Source: Deroplatys truncata
Taxonomy: Eukaryota > Arthropoda > Insecta > Mantodea > Mantidae
DNA: 64,000 nucleotides
Reading direction: 5' to 3'
Assembly: GCA_030765065.1 (NCBI GenBank)
Contig: CM060978.1
Coordinates: 219,065,498 to 219,129,497 of the forward strand
Shown: in pieces, positions 34,144 through 45,463 of the stretch
Position numbering within the stretch: the stretch's first letter is position 1
Layout of the letters: each line of letters starts with the position of its first letter
The notes under the pieces: model-generated
Databases searched by the model: none
Told to the model about the DNA's origin: nothing
The model's input: only the letters and a program-made list of their open reading frames with translations
Made by a program: the position numbers and the translations under genes

Positions 34144-35170
34144 GTGAAACAGCAGAATGGGACGCTCCGTGGAACTCACGGACTTCGAATGTGGTTAGGT
34201 GATGGGTGTCACTTGTGTCAGAAGTCTGTACGCGAGATTTCTACACTTCTAAACATCCCTAGGTCCACTGTTTCTGATGTGATAGTGAAGTGGAAACATG
34301 AAGGGATATGTACAGCACAAAAGCGTACAAACCGGCCTCGTCTGTTCACTGACAGAGACCGCCGACATTTGAAGAGGGTCGTAAAGAGTAAAAGGCAGAC
34401 ATCTATCCAGACTATCACACAGGAATTCCAAACTGCATCAGGATACACTCACAGTTAGGCGTGAGGTGAGAAACCTTGGATTCTATGGTCAGGCTGCTCA
34501 TAAACCATACATCACGCAGGAAAATGCCAAACGAGCCTCTCTTGGTCTAAGGAGCGCCAACATTACACGATTGAACAGTGGCAAAACGTTGAGTGGAGTG
34601 ACGAATCACGGTACACAATGTGGCGATCCGATGGCAGGGTGTGAGTATGGCGAATGCCCGCTGAACGTCATATGCCAGCGTGTGTAGTACCAACAGTGAA
34701 ATTCGGAGTGGTGTTATGGTGTGGTCGTGTTTTTCCTGGAGGGGATGGCACCCCTTGTTTTGCGTGGCACAATCACAGCGCAGACCTACATTGATATTTT
34801 AAGCACCTTCTTTCGTCCTACTGTTGAAGAGCAATTTTGGGATTGCGATTGCAACTTTCAACACGATCGAGCACCTGTTCATACTGCACGGGCTGTGGCG
34901 GAGTGGTTACACGACAATAACTTCCCTGTAATGGACTGGCCTGCATTTTGGAACGCCGACTTCGTGCCAGGCCTCACCGACCTACAATACCTCTCCACAG
35001 TTCCGCACTCCGTGAAGAATGGGCTGCCATTCCCCAAGAAACCTTCCAGCACCTGATTTAAAGTATGCCTGCGAGAGTGAACGCTGTCATCAAGACTAAG
35101 TGTGTGCCAACACCATATTGACTTCCAGAATTACCGATGGAGGGCACCACGAACTTGTACGTCATTTTCA
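34144..35170 (+). pseudogene. Tc1-family transposase, broken
   Basis: Segment 34144-34458 carries the N-terminal paired-type helix-turn-helix (VREISTLLNIPRSTVSDVI) and the second helix region with RPRLFTDRDRRHLKR. Segment 34721-35056 carries the DDE core: TAQTYIDIL and FQHDRAPVHTARAV, where Tc1 proteins have Q-D-N-A-P around the second catalytic Asp. The third acidic site region is scrambled (DWPAFWNADFVPG.TDLQ) by a frameshift. At least three frame changes separate the segments. A normal protein is about 340 residues, so nearly the whole length is present but non-functional. Confidence 0.85.
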
Positions 35171-35197
35171 GCCAGGCGTCCGGATACTTTGATCACG

Positions 35198-35200
<3 letters not shown>

Positions 35201-35252
<52 letters not shown>
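35201..35252 (+). repeat. (TG)26 microsatellite at the Tc1 right tip
   Basis: Uninterrupted TG dinucleotides directly abutting the terminal repeat. Confidence 0.95.
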
Positions 35253-35256
<4 letters not shown>

Positions 35257-36777
35257 GTCCACCTCACCACACTAATTTACATATATGTTGCTCAACGGTA
35301 GTGTGTTGTAGTTTTCACATTATTATGTCATTCCATTTACGAGATACAGAGCAGTCATTTTAAGATAAGACCGGCAATATGCGCTATATGCACCACTTAT
35401 ACCATGGTTAGTACTCATTATAGTGCATGTTACCACCACTCGTGAGTAAGTAATGCAAGAGTTACGAACGAAAAACCCCCAGTGTAATATTTGAGGAGCA
35501 CGCACACGCGCGATCCGTATCTAGCCTAGATGGCTATTTCTGGTACTATATGGCTTTTACAATGATTTATATAATGATTAGCTTGCAGTTTGGATAATTT
35601 TACACATTTAATAAGCCACATGACTCACTATGCCTATAAGGAGCTCTAGAGTTTGTAATGAACACACTCTTGGAGGCGGTAAGTCAGGGAAGTCTGAGGG
35701 CCGCTTACTAAAACAATGTTTTGTTTAAAGATTTAAATACTGCCGAGTTAAACATTGTTGTTTAACTTTGCATTGCTAAATTAATGTCCAGACGGTGTTT
35801 ATCTAAGCAGCGTTTAAAGCGTCATCTGCCCGGAAAGTAAACGTGGCAACACCGCATTTTGAAGCTTTCCTATTTGAACAACACGTGGCGCATTGTTCCG
35901 GGAAATAGCGGAAGAACGGTATGGGGAGTCTTTTTCTACCTGCGGCGCAGAAAGTAAAATGTCTAAGAAAGTAGAACATTTCAGCGCTACTGAAAGACAC
36001 TCTTTCGAAATTATTAATACAGTTTGAGAAAGAAGATTACCAAAATGTAGTTCGCTTTAAAAATATTCATGTAAGAATTTAATACTACCTTTTAAACAGA
36101 CCTCGGAATTCATTGCGCTGCGCTTAGAACGTTAGGTGTATGATAGGGCGTTGGTTTGGAGGGACGGGGAGAAAATGCCTCATTTCCTTCGTTGTATAGG
36201 TACAGTGCGTGAAAATAAAGTTGCAAGTTTATTTGCATGATAGTCAGAATTTTGACAATATAATTTAAGGGTTCGACATTGTGATATAAAGCATTAATGA
36301 ATATATTAATAGAATACAAACGATAAAACAGTCTCCTTTTATGAGCCAGTTATGTTTCCACGGTTCTATTACAATAAATAACAACCATTTTTGGAAAGTG
36401 TGAAAAGAAAAACTTTTCCGCTTATCATTTAAAAATCCTTTGTATTCAGAAAACGTTACAACTTAACGTTACAAACGTTAACCTCTTACGACTCTGTACT
36501 CTCTAAAAGCGAATGACAGATTGATGTACGTGTTGACAATAAGTGCCTGTCCCGTTGCCCTTGCCCGGACTGGAGGGATGGACGTGACGTGATACACGGG
36601 GTATAGTCCATGCTCAGACAACGTGTATCCAGTCTCGAGGCAATGATTTCCGAGGTCTAATTATAACGCATACTTAAGGAAATGTAAACGTATAATTTAC
36701 AGGTGACAAAGCACTAGTTTGCTTGCGTAATAATTTGTAAAACGTACAAATAAGTCCATATTACTGCACCCGTGCCC
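35253..36777. other. unassigned DNA
   Basis: 1.5 kb with no gene or known element. The longest frames are below 70 codons without domains. Confidence 0.4.
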
Positions 36778-37850
36778 TGAGGCAGTATTTTTAACACTTA
36801 AATGATTTTCAGTCTAGTTATATAATATATAATTCAATAACCGCCCGCCTTAACGCAATATCTGTATGTAACAATATATAAAAAGCGTATATTACAATCA
36901 TTGTATATGTTTATATTATTGTATCCATGTGTAATAATGTTATGTGAATATATTACGTAATTTAATAATGTTGGAGCTGTGAGAAATAGGTTAAAAGTTG
37001 CTGAAAATGAGGTAACAATGAGGTAACTTAAGGCAATAATGAATTTGAGAGTTTAATAATAGGTACTACTTGTGATTCTTGGAAGCAATAATGTAATTTT
37101 AGTGACAGTTTAAAAAAAAGGCCAATCAACAACCAGAAAAAGCTTTAGTTAAATGAACGGATTAGGAATAGCGAATCAGAGACTTGAAATACAGAAATTT
37201 ACAGGTTTAGGCGGTTGAAATCAGTTCAGTTGCCTGCAAACAGTGTTCCTAACCGGACACGAGACACATCCTCGAGAGTTTTAATACGTATTCGTGTGAG
37301 ACAAAAATAGTTTACTTGTTAAAAAGTACAAGTAATTAATAAAAGAATCTCACACTTCTATATTAGTGAAGTGTTATTTAAATCGTATCATGCATTAATA
37401 AAAGGAGTGAAGTAAAATTATAATCTGTGTAAGCCTACATTCTTAAGTCGCACCACAACCCTGCTAAGAGAAACGTGTCTAAGAATAATACTGACGCAGT
37501 CGAAGCAAACATAAATATGTAATATTTAAAGAAACAGTTAAATTATAACGTTAATATTTTTTTAAACTTGGGGCAAAGGCCACCGGAAAGTACATTTGGG
37601 GCGAAGGCTACCGGAAACTGTTTACTATACGTGCAGTTGCAACTACTACAAGTTCGGTTCCCCAACAGTTGAAGTATAATACAACTCATTCAATACAATC
37701 TATTTCAAATTGATGCCCAAAGCGTGGGGCAAATAATAGCAATACTCCTTCAATATCTTCTTCAAATTGGCGCCCAGCGTGGGGCAAAGTACAATACAAA
37801 CTACTCCAAATTTGGCTTCCCATACTTGGGGCAAATAACAATAATACAAC
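36778..37850 (+). mobile_element. LTR retroelement copy b: LTR plus leader
   Basis: TGAGGCAGTATTTTTAACAC to AATACTGACGCA (37487-37498) is a ~721-bp LTR. The leader has two GGGGC(A/G)AAGGC.ACCGGAAA units. It then has three degenerate ~50-bp repeats of 'caaatTGGCGCCCAGCGTGGGGC' type at about 37700-37835, the motif many insect LTR elements carry at the primer site. No gag or pol follows. Confidence 0.65.
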
Positions 37851-39120
37851 AAAACTACTTCAGCCCTTATACGAGTAGAACTTGAAAAATTCGATATGAA
37901 TTTGGTTATGTGGTGCCAAAATGCAATGCACAAAAATGTACAGAGGCTTCTCAATAAGCACACCCAGTTTGAATGTAACTTCTGGATTCTGTCGCCTGAT
38001 GCTCACATTAACTTACTGTCCTTTGTCATACACTCAGCTCAATTCACTTAATTGTCTGGGTTGCCAAAATGAGGTAATAAACGTTTTATTACGTAAGCAT
38101 ATTGCCAATGTTTTCGGTAATAATATTCAATTCATAAAGTCTATATGTTTTATGAATGTGCATAAGCAATAGGTATTCTTGAAGCACATCACACACATAT
38201 CCAAGATCTAGAGTACTTTCACTTCAATCCTAACACCAGGAGCAGGCGAACGAACCAAGTGTGTCATATACGTGTGGCAATGTATTATCACGCCTGCATA
38301 TATCAATCCAACGTAGTAAATAGCACCAGAGGTTCAAACGGCTGAATAAATTAATGAACTACACTTCATAATAACCTTCACATTAGATTTGTTTTCACAG
38401 CATGACATCTGATTAAAATAAGGATAGTTAATCTCTGGCTTTAACATAGAAAAAATCCGAAGCGGACGCTTTCCTATAAAAATTTTGCCCATATAAGAAA
38501 CCAACCTAGTATTAACCTAGAAGGAGGGTACTAAATTATGTTAAAATAGATGCCACAAGCACCGAATGTTGATCAAGTTAGCGGTGCACGTTAGATGTTA
38601 TTTATGAGGATGAAACAGCATACGAGAAGCACAAGCATTAATTTAACTTGTGTTAAACTGTAGGGCTAGGGAGGTATTAGCTGAAAGACCATCTCTTTAA
38701 TGAAATTGGTATATATCTGGATTTACTACCTAAGTCTGTTTTGAACTCGGTATAGAGATTAGAAGGGTAACTAAGTACTATTCGCGGTCGTATCACCCTT
38801 CTTCTCCTTTCAGGGTGTAAAATTACTTCACATGAGTATTATGTAACGATATCAAAAAATTTTATAAACTCCATCTTGTTTCTGTGCTCTCGCTCCGTCC
38901 CTCCTGCAAAAAAATCATTGCTTACTAGATAATAATAGTGAAGTTGAAAGTTAAACAGCACCTAAACCACCTGTTATGGTGTGTCTAAAGCTAACGTGAT
39001 TTAGATACTGTTTAGCACTAAACGTCGTTTTTGCAACGTGTTAAATATCGTCTTTATAAGCGACCCTGAAAGCCCAGCATATATTCCAAGCGTGTTCCCA
39101 AGACTGCATAGTATAGGGTA
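37851..39120. other. unassigned DNA
   Basis: No gene recognised in about 1.27 kb. Confidence 0.4.
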
Positions 39121-39775
39121 CTTCAACAAGAGTGTCCTATCTTTGAACTTAAATAAAACGCGTTCTATAAATGATAGAGGTTTATTTCTTTTTTTATTTT
39201 GGAACATAATTACTGCCATTACGTGTGGAAGAGAACAGTGACCGCTGCGACTTCGTTGGGTTGCGCGTATACGGTTGATCCAATTTTCAATGACAGAAGA
39301 ATGTAAATTAGGTCCAACTTCAAATAACAGGCGTGATGTTATTCATAAGAACATTTCCTGTTTCTGGCTTGTTGACATAAACTCGAGATTTAACATAACC
39401 CCACAAGAAGTAATCCAACGGCGTTAAATCACATGAACTTGGGGGGCCAGTTAACATCACCACCACGGAAAGTGATGAAATCTCTGAACTTCTCCTTCAA
39501 AAGGTAACAATTTGTAAAACTGTTTCGAGAGCAGTATGACATGTAGCACCATCTTGCTGGAACCAGATATTTCTGAGATCCATACCATCCAATAGAGGCA
39601 CAAATAGTCCCTTATAAGAGCCCGGATTCTTTCTCCATTGATAGTTAGAGCTTCTCCATCTTCATCTTGGAAAAATATGGACCAATGATTCCGCCATATC
39701 AAAATCCATACCACCCTGTAACCTTTTGGGGATAAAGTGCTCAGTAGGTTATATAAGACAGCCCGAGGCCACTTT
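39121..39775 (-). pseudogene. mariner-like (DUF4817 type) transposase, C-terminal half plus terminal repeat
   Basis: Minus-strand sequence in shifting frames gives GPYFFQDEDGEALTINGERI, DLRNIWFQQDGATCHTA (second catalytic Asp) and a degraded WPP.S.D-like segment. The element's end repeat CTTCAACAAGAGTGTCCTAT lies at 39121-39140, matched inversely at 52526-52545. The N-terminal half is 12 kb away at 52041-52439 in the same orientation. A palindrome therefore landed inside this transposon. About 40-50 codons of the middle are missing at the junction, so target DNA was lost. The gene is dead. Confidence 0.8.
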
Positions 39776-39778
39776 TTT

Positions 39779-40270
39779 GCGTTTATATGGGAAAAGATAG
39801 GGAAAACGAGGGTAGATGCTAGGCTAGGAGAGCATCCAAGGAGGAAAAATGCGTTTATATGGGGGAGATAGGGATTACGAGGAGAGTTGTCAGGCTAGAC
39901 AGGGTTGAAAGGGTAGAATGCACGTTTTATACTGAAGAGATAGGGATTACAAGGTTAGATGTCGATTAGACAGGGTTTGAAAGGTCGGAATATATGCTTT
40001 ATAAGGGAAAGGATAGGGAAAACGAGGGGAGATGCTAGGATAGACAGAGGTTGAAATAGGAGGAATGCGCTTTATATGAGAGTGGCAGGGAATACGAGGA
40101 GAAGTGCTAGGCTAGTCAGAGGTCGAGTAGAGTATACAATTATATACGAAAAATAGGGAGTAGATGATAATGCTAGACAGGTACTGAAGAAGGGGGAGTA
40201 TGCGTTTATATGAGGGAGATAGGGAATACGGGGAGAAATGCTAGGGAAGACAGGGACTGAAGGTATGTAG
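39779..40270 (+). repeat. ~60-bp minisatellite, left outer end
   Basis: About seven units of GCGTTTATATGGGGGAGATA, GGGAATACGAGG, aGATGCTAGGCTAGACAGGG form. Same unit as at 19421-20033. Confidence 0.85.
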
Positions 40271-41391
40271 GGTGTTTTTCCAGAAGGGAAGAGTAAGAAT
40301 TTCAGAGGTATTTAGAGCACAATATAACTATTTTAGAACACACTTAGAAGCTTTTTGGGCACATGTTTATCTAACTTTGCAGGTATGCTGACGATGTTTT
40401 AATGCGGTAGAACAGCCATTTGACATCCTCTTACTGGCTTTAAAATATTTTTAGACATAGATACAGATACGTGTTTTAGGGTATTGGTGTAAGCATTTTA
40501 GCCAGTGTACTAGGAATTGTGGAGCATTTTAGGGTTCATTTAGAGACATTTTAGGCACAGGTACAGATATTTTTTTGATATGAACAAGGCTTTCAGGACA
40601 TTCTGGTATGAGGCAGGGGAATTTTAGATGTTTCAGCAGCATTTTGGGAACTGGAGCAGCTAGATTCAGGGTATTTATATAGGCTTCAGAATATTTCGAG
40701 GTGTTTTATGATGCTTTTAAGGTATTTTGAAAATTTTCAAGACGTTTTCAAAGCTCGTGCTAGGAGTGTTTGTGGCTCTTTAAAGGTATTTTAGGTTATG
40801 GATGCGGCATAGGCACAGACCATTAAGAGTTCCTGAAGGGGCTTTTGGATAAGTGTAGTGACTGTTTTATTGGCTTTCGGCTAAGTGTAGTGGCTGTTTT
40901 TATGGAAGTTTGGAAAGTGCAGTGGCTATTTTTATGCCATTAGAGATTCTGGCGGGCCTTTTAGAAAGTGTAGCGGTTATTTTTATGCTATTGGCACATG
41001 GTTTTCAGACATTCTCTCTTGTTTATAGAATTTTTCTCTTGTATTACACAGGTCTTATGATCTATAATCATTTCTAACGTTTTTACTGTCATACCGGTTG
41101 CTTTTGAAGTCTTCTCAATATTCTAATGCTAACATGTAAGAAACTATGTAGAGATGTCTTTTATAACCCAACCTTAAGCTCTGTTAGTGATATTAATGTT
41201 CTATTCAGCTTTTCTGTTTTTGTATGGTTAATTGTTGTCTAGGTGTATCGTCTTTACCAGTTAATTGATGGTTTATTAGATAAGGGTTGTAAGGGCAGGT
41301 GCCTCTCCCCTTTTATCTAGGTTTGAGACTAGCACTAGGATTTGCTCCTAATGGCAGGGTTACCGCCTCCCTTCCACATTCTTATTTTTTA
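40271..41391. other. non-coding arm segment with recurrent TTTTAG words
   Basis: CATTTTAGG/A-like words recur irregularly at least eight times from 40310 to 40800. From 40850 to 40990 AAGTGTAGTGGCTGTTTTTATG-type units repeat three to four times. No frame is open. Mirrored at 50710-51830. Confidence 0.6.
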
Positions 41392-41397
41392 TTTATT
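41392..41397 (-). promoter_or_regulatory. candidate polyadenylation signal, left polymerase copy
   Basis: AATAAA on the minus strand about 100 bp past the stop codon, mirrored at 50704-50709. Confidence 0.5.
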
Positions 41398-41496
41398 CTT
41401 AGGTGTCTGCTAGATGTATACACAGCACAGGGATAAACTTCCACTTTTTAAAGTTGTAGACTCACGAGAAAATCATCATCTTAGGATTACATTCTC

Positions 41497-42618
41497 TTAA
41501 GCACTGCTTGTAATGCTGTAATGGCCATATGCATATGTCGTTATTCCATCCTCAGCAACAACTCTTTTATCGTCGTATGGAGTCAATGCAATTTGATTCA
41601 CTTGCACTGTGGTAACAGTATGCTTTCGTGACAGGATCAGATTCATGGGCGTCCTTATTATTTCTCTGGATTTAAGACAGTCTGTATAGCTGTCGAATGT
41701 GATGTGCTGCTTAATAGAGCCACGTTTTATACCTTTAATCTTTTTTATCATTGAGCCGTGGATATCTAGCGCACACAGCTTAGGTCGCAGTCCGACAAGG
41801 CGTTGGATGATTTTACCATTAGCCTCATCTTTAAATTTTCCAAGCACTTTCTTGTTTAGAGCTGAATAGCATATATGGTTTGCAGGATAATCAGCCGTAT
41901 CCAGATGCTCAAGAAAACGTAGCTTGTCCTTGTACACATCTTCAGTTGTAACTTGATGGATGAATGAATCAGTGTCCATATACATCAGCTTCAGGTTTTC
42001 AACTCCATAATGCGGTAACAACACATCATAATGATAGTGGTACATTAATGTCTTGGAGATGTCCAACACACTCATTCCAATGTATACAGGCTTGTTGAAC
42101 ACGATCTGTCGGGAGGCCATATGCACAGCAGCTAGATTGGTGGCATATATTGTTCGATCGATAAACGTAGGCTTTGCAATTAACTTTTCCAGTGTCTTCT
42201 CGTTTGTCACCAACCGTATATCCACACGATTACGAAGGTTCTCCATTGTTTTTCCAAACATAGCATTGTTGAACAGTTTGTAGAGATCCTTCTCAAAATC
42301 ATTTGCAGCCTTTTGTCGTAGTCTGTTGTTAAATTCCACATACGGTTTTAACCACTGTGACTGTCGGAATTGTAGCACACGATGGATTTTTATTAGTCGT
42401 AGTCCATGACTAAGAGCTTGCTTCAAAGTCATGTAATGCACTACATACTTCTTTCGTGATCCAAGGTGAGGAATTAACTTCTTTGTAGTCGAGTCCTTTG
42501 GTTTCAGACACTCAGGCAGGAATGGTAAATCATTATGCAAATCATGGAGTTCAGCAGGATACTCGATGTCAACTTCTAATATGTATCCATGAGGATCATC
42601 TCCTTCTAGTCTTTGCAA
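41497..42618 (-). CDS. DNA polymerase B, C-terminal palm/thumb segment (left copy)
   Basis: 373 codons from the first Met, open from about 42648. Contains the motif B-like NNAMFGKTMEN (residues 117-127), polymerase motif C LMYMDTDSF (YMDTDS at 213-218; the two Asp bind catalytic metal), and the C-terminal YDDKRVV..DGI.TYAYGH block common in Polinton-type and related arthropod elements. This is DNA_pol_B_2-like, protein-primed family B. Polymerase motif A lies in the upstream frame, cut off by TGA at 42649-42651, so this piece alone cannot be an active enzyme. It is the most intact C-terminus of the two copies. Confidence 0.85.
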   Translation of the reverse strand: MQRLEGDDPHGYILEVDIEYPAELHDLHNDLPFLPECLKPKDSTTKKLIPHLGSRKKYVVHYMTLKQALSHGLRLIKIHRVLQFRQSQWLKPYVEFNNRLRQKAANDFEKDLYKLFNNAMFGKTMENLRNRVDIRLVTNEKTLEKLIAKPTFIDRTIYATNLAAVHMASRQIVFNKPVYIGMSVLDISKTLMYHYHYDVLLPHYGVENLKLMYMDTDSFIHQVTTEDVYKDKLRFLEHLDTADYPANHICYSALNKKVLGKFKDEANGKIIQRLVGLRPKLCALDIHGSMIKKIKGIKRGSIKQHITFDSYTDCLKSREIIRTPMNLILSRKHTVTTVQVNQIALTPYDDKRVVAEDGITTYAYGHYSITSSA

Positions 42619-42717
42619 GTTTATTTCTTCAGGTGAAACCCACTGAAATCAACCAAAAGGAAGGGCGTGACACATTGCCCACCCATATTGGTTGTTGGCG
42701 TCCTCGTATGTGATGAA

Positions 42718-43926
42718 TTAGGTTGGTCTCGACGGATCAAACTTATCCATGTAAGTGTTATTAGCCTCTGCATACCGATGTGAAACTTGGCATAAACCTC
42801 CTCTTATGCCGGATTCTACCATGAGTAGTTGGTCATAATCTTGCAACAGTTCCAGTTCGATTCCAGTATACAGTAACATGGCGTCCCATGTAAGTCCTGG
42901 AGAGGTGAAATAATGTGCTGGATCAACTTTGTGCGTTTTGAGAGTTTGTTCTCTAAATGTCTCAAAGACATCAGCTAGAAGAAGAACATCCGAGGTTAAG
43001 TAGAGGTCACTGTATTCACCCAGGTTTCTCACATTGAACAGTCTCCATACATTTCTAGCATGTTCGTAGTCAGCATCACTAATTTCTTCTTCATTCAGTT
43101 TGTTGTAGAAGCAATTCTTAGGAGGCAGGCAGATCTCGTTCAAGACATCCCATGATGTGACGTAATCATTAGGAAATACACCCTTACGTGCCATCAACTT
43201 CAACTTGTCTTCTCCGAAGTACTTCAATGTTTCAGGATATGAGATTAGATTTTTTACCAGCTTATCCAAGCTTGTACTAAGGAACCGAAAGCTATCCACA
43301 AACCGGAGCTTTATATCTCCGACATACTTAGAGAATGAGATATAGCTTTCTTCAGAGTTAGGAATTACCTCCACACGTTCACTTGTACATCCCAACTCCT
43401 TAACAATGAAATGAGAGTCATATCCACTAAGGTTATGTATGAAGACAGGGATATATTTAGGCGTTTTACAGGCTAAATTGCATTCATTATGAAGACTTCC
43501 TCGGTATTCACCACTGATGTGATCATGATCGCGTACTTTGTAGTTCACTTCTGTAAAGGTTTTTCCACACAAGTAGCATACTGTAGAGGCATTGAAATCC
43601 ATCTGCTGTTGATCTGTAAGTTTCAGGGGCATGACAGATTTGTATATATTATTAATCTCCTTTGCAAGGAATGACAGGTATTCCATAAACTTCTGAGCAG
43701 CATCAACACCACGATGTACATAGGGATGCTTAGGAAGACCAGTTTCCAGATGTTCAACGCTGGTTGATGGTTTAACGTAAACACAGAAGCTCATTGCTGT
43801 GTGCTCTTGATAAGGGGTTGTATAGGAAGTTTCAGGACTGGGAATACACGTATGACATGGAGTGAGAAGGCTTTCAAAGTCTGCGTAGATGACGTAAGGT
43901 AGTTTCAAAATTTTTAAACTGTACAA
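42718..43926 (-). CDS. DNA polymerase B, exonuclease segment (left copy)
   Basis: 402-codon frame overlapping the upstream frame by about 50 bp. Exonuclease motif I YADFES at residues 14-19; a CYLCGKTF...RDHDHISGEYRG...HNECNL zinc/HNH-like block (about 117-151), seen in many Polinton-type polymerases; exonuclease II HNLSGYDSHFI (about 162-172); and the LGEYSDLYLTSDVLLLADVF exonuclease III region. It ends at TAA 42718-42720, where the other arm has CAA, just before polymerase motif A. A second stop (TGA, 42649-42651) follows. Confidence 0.85.
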   Translation of the reverse strand: MYSLKILKLPYVIYADFESLLTPCHTCIPSPETSYTTPYQEHTAMSFCVYVKPSTSVEHLETGLPKHPYVHRGVDAAQKFMEYLSFLAKEINNIYKSVMPLKLTDQQQMDFNASTVCYLCGKTFTEVNYKVRDHDHISGEYRGSLHNECNLACKTPKYIPVFIHNLSGYDSHFIVKELGCTSERVEVIPNSEESYISFSKYVGDIKLRFVDSFRFLSTSLDKLVKNLISYPETLKYFGEDKLKLMARKGVFPNDYVTSWDVLNEICLPPKNCFYNKLNEEEISDADYEHARNVWRLFNVRNLGEYSDLYLTSDVLLLADVFETFREQTLKTHKVDPAHYFTSPGLTWDAMLLYTGIELELLQDYDQLLMVESGIRGGLCQVSHRYAEANNTYMDKFDPSRPT

Positions 43927-45142
43927 TTGATTTCTCCTTTGTAGGCATAACTACCCTTGCAACACCATGCTGATTACAGATGGATGCATGTTCTTGCAGC
44001 TTTTCCAATCCACTTCGTCCATACTGATTGTCAAAGTGAGTAAAGCACCGCTTGCAGGTATATATCACTCCATCATGCTTAGTTTTCTGACGTCGAACGA
44101 GCTTCTCAAAATTCTTGATATATACATAGTGATGTTTTCCACTACTGTCACTCAATAGTAGGAGGTCACGGTGGTCAGGTAGCTCAGTGTCAGCAACCTT
44201 TATCGGATACACTTCATGTTTCTCATCCAGCCCGAAAACGTTGATAGACATCCTATTAAGCTTCTCAAATTTAGGTATTTGAGAAAGTGGAGTATGATAG
44301 GAAACGCAGCTGAAGTCGTACTTATCTTGAAGCTGTTTGTATTTACTGACGCGTTGAGGCTTGGTGCTGACGAATTTGGCCAATACAGAATATATAAAAC
44401 ATTGCTCATCCTTATAGTTTTGGACGTTAATGCAAGCTTCTTTAGCTCCAACAGATGGAGGTAGGGGTATGCAGCTACTGCCTCGTAAGGGGTTGTACTT
44501 GTTAATACGAAGGCGCACCCCTTCCACAGCAAGCAGAGCCCAGTTGCTTCCCTTTAGTTGTGACTCCTCCATTTCAGTAACCAACTTCTTCATTTTCGTT
44601 TCCAGCATAGAGTCCAGATCCGTTTCTAAGAAAGCAGCTTGATTCCGTGTTTTAAATGTTTTGTCACAGGTTTCTCCGATACTGTTTACAAATCGGCATT
44701 CAACCAGCAGATTAATTTTCACACTCTTGTGAATACCAAGCTCTTTATGCACTGCCTGGATTATTCGTTGTTTAGCCTCATGCAGGTACATATTCAGGTC
44801 CTTAGATGAATCGCATCGTATAAAATACGATTTCAATCGTCCTTCGAACGCTGTCTCGTATTCTTTCATGTCACAGTCCTCCATTGTGGATAATATGTGA
44901 TGTTTGGTAGGCTCCAATCTGCTTTTCTTCTGAGGACTGCTTATTTCACATACGTCTTCGTGCCGCTGTCCCTTATAACCATCATTAAAGGTTACATTAC
45001 AATGTTTACATTTGAAGAGTCTCCTACAGGTCATCTGATGTCTTCTCTTGTCATAACTTCGGAGGAATTCCTTTCTACATTTACTACAAGCGTATCCAGT
45101 AGCGCTTGGAATAATATCCTTATACGCTGAGTTATTCATCAT
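43874..45142 (-). CDS. DNA polymerase B, N-terminal zinc-finger region (left copy)
   Basis: 422 codons. Two C-x2-C...H-x4-C fingers at residues about 19-39 (CSKCRKEF) and 45-65 (CKHCNVTF), a DEQCFIYSVLA block near 250, and HYVYIKNFEKL followed by a third finger (CKRCFTHF...HASIC) near 345-390. This order is typical of the N-terminal extension in insect Polinton-type polymerases. The next segment lies in another frame: a 1-base difference around 43903-43906 ends this frame at LRHLRRL, and the same shift is present in the other arm. TATA box 150-160 bp upstream. Confidence 0.8.
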   Translation of the reverse strand: MMNNSAYKDIIPSATGYACSKCRKEFLRSYDKRRHQMTCRRLFKCKHCNVTFNDGYKGQRHEDVCEISSPQKKSRLEPTKHHILSTMEDCDMKEYETAFEGRLKSYFIRCDSSKDLNMYLHEAKQRIIQAVHKELGIHKSVKINLLVECRFVNSIGETCDKTFKTRNQAAFLETDLDSMLETKMKKLVTEMEESQLKGSNWALLAVEGVRLRINKYNPLRGSSCIPLPPSVGAKEACINVQNYKDEQCFIYSVLAKFVSTKPQRVSKYKQLQDKYDFSCVSYHTPLSQIPKFEKLNRMSINVFGLDEKHEVYPIKVADTELPDHRDLLLLSDSSGKHHYVYIKNFEKLVRRQKTKHDGVIYTCKRCFTHFDNQYGRSGLEKLQEHASICNQHGVARVVMPTKEKSIVQFKNFETTLRHLRRL

Positions 45143-45298
45143 TATTCTTGATGCAATAACGTATTAATCCTTCTTCAAGCGAAATGTAGACCTCCTCACC
45201 TTGATAACACTTTATAAAGCTGATTATTCTTGGAGAGAACACGATGTTAACACCGCAAGACTAATTAGCGCAATGAAGTCCAGTGTCAGCGGTCACCC

Positions 45299-45306
45299 TA
45301 TTTATA
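45299..45306 (-). promoter_or_regulatory. TATA box, left polymerase copy
   Basis: TATAAATA on the minus strand, about 157 bp upstream of the ATG, mirrored exactly at 46795-46802. Confidence 0.6.
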
Positions 45307-45463
45307 GAGGGAGCACGAACCTTTTAGATCAATTATATACTGAATTTTAATAATAAAACGATGATTAAGCGTCTAAACTCTTATATCTCAATACGTTACA
45401 CAGGTATTCGGGCGTTTCCGTAGGTGTTCGAACATGTTCGTGTGTTTGGAGAGGTGCTCGAAT

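Larger units (their letters stand above)
34024..35252 (+). mobile_element. Tc1-like transposon, inactive
   Basis: Terminal inverted repeats: left CTATGTGATCAAAAGTATCC GGACACC (from 34025) and right GGCGTCCGGATACTTTGATC ACGTAG (35175-35200, inverse). A TA precedes the left end. At the right the end runs into a (TG)26 microsatellite (35201-35252) before TA. The transposase inside is broken. Confidence 0.85.
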
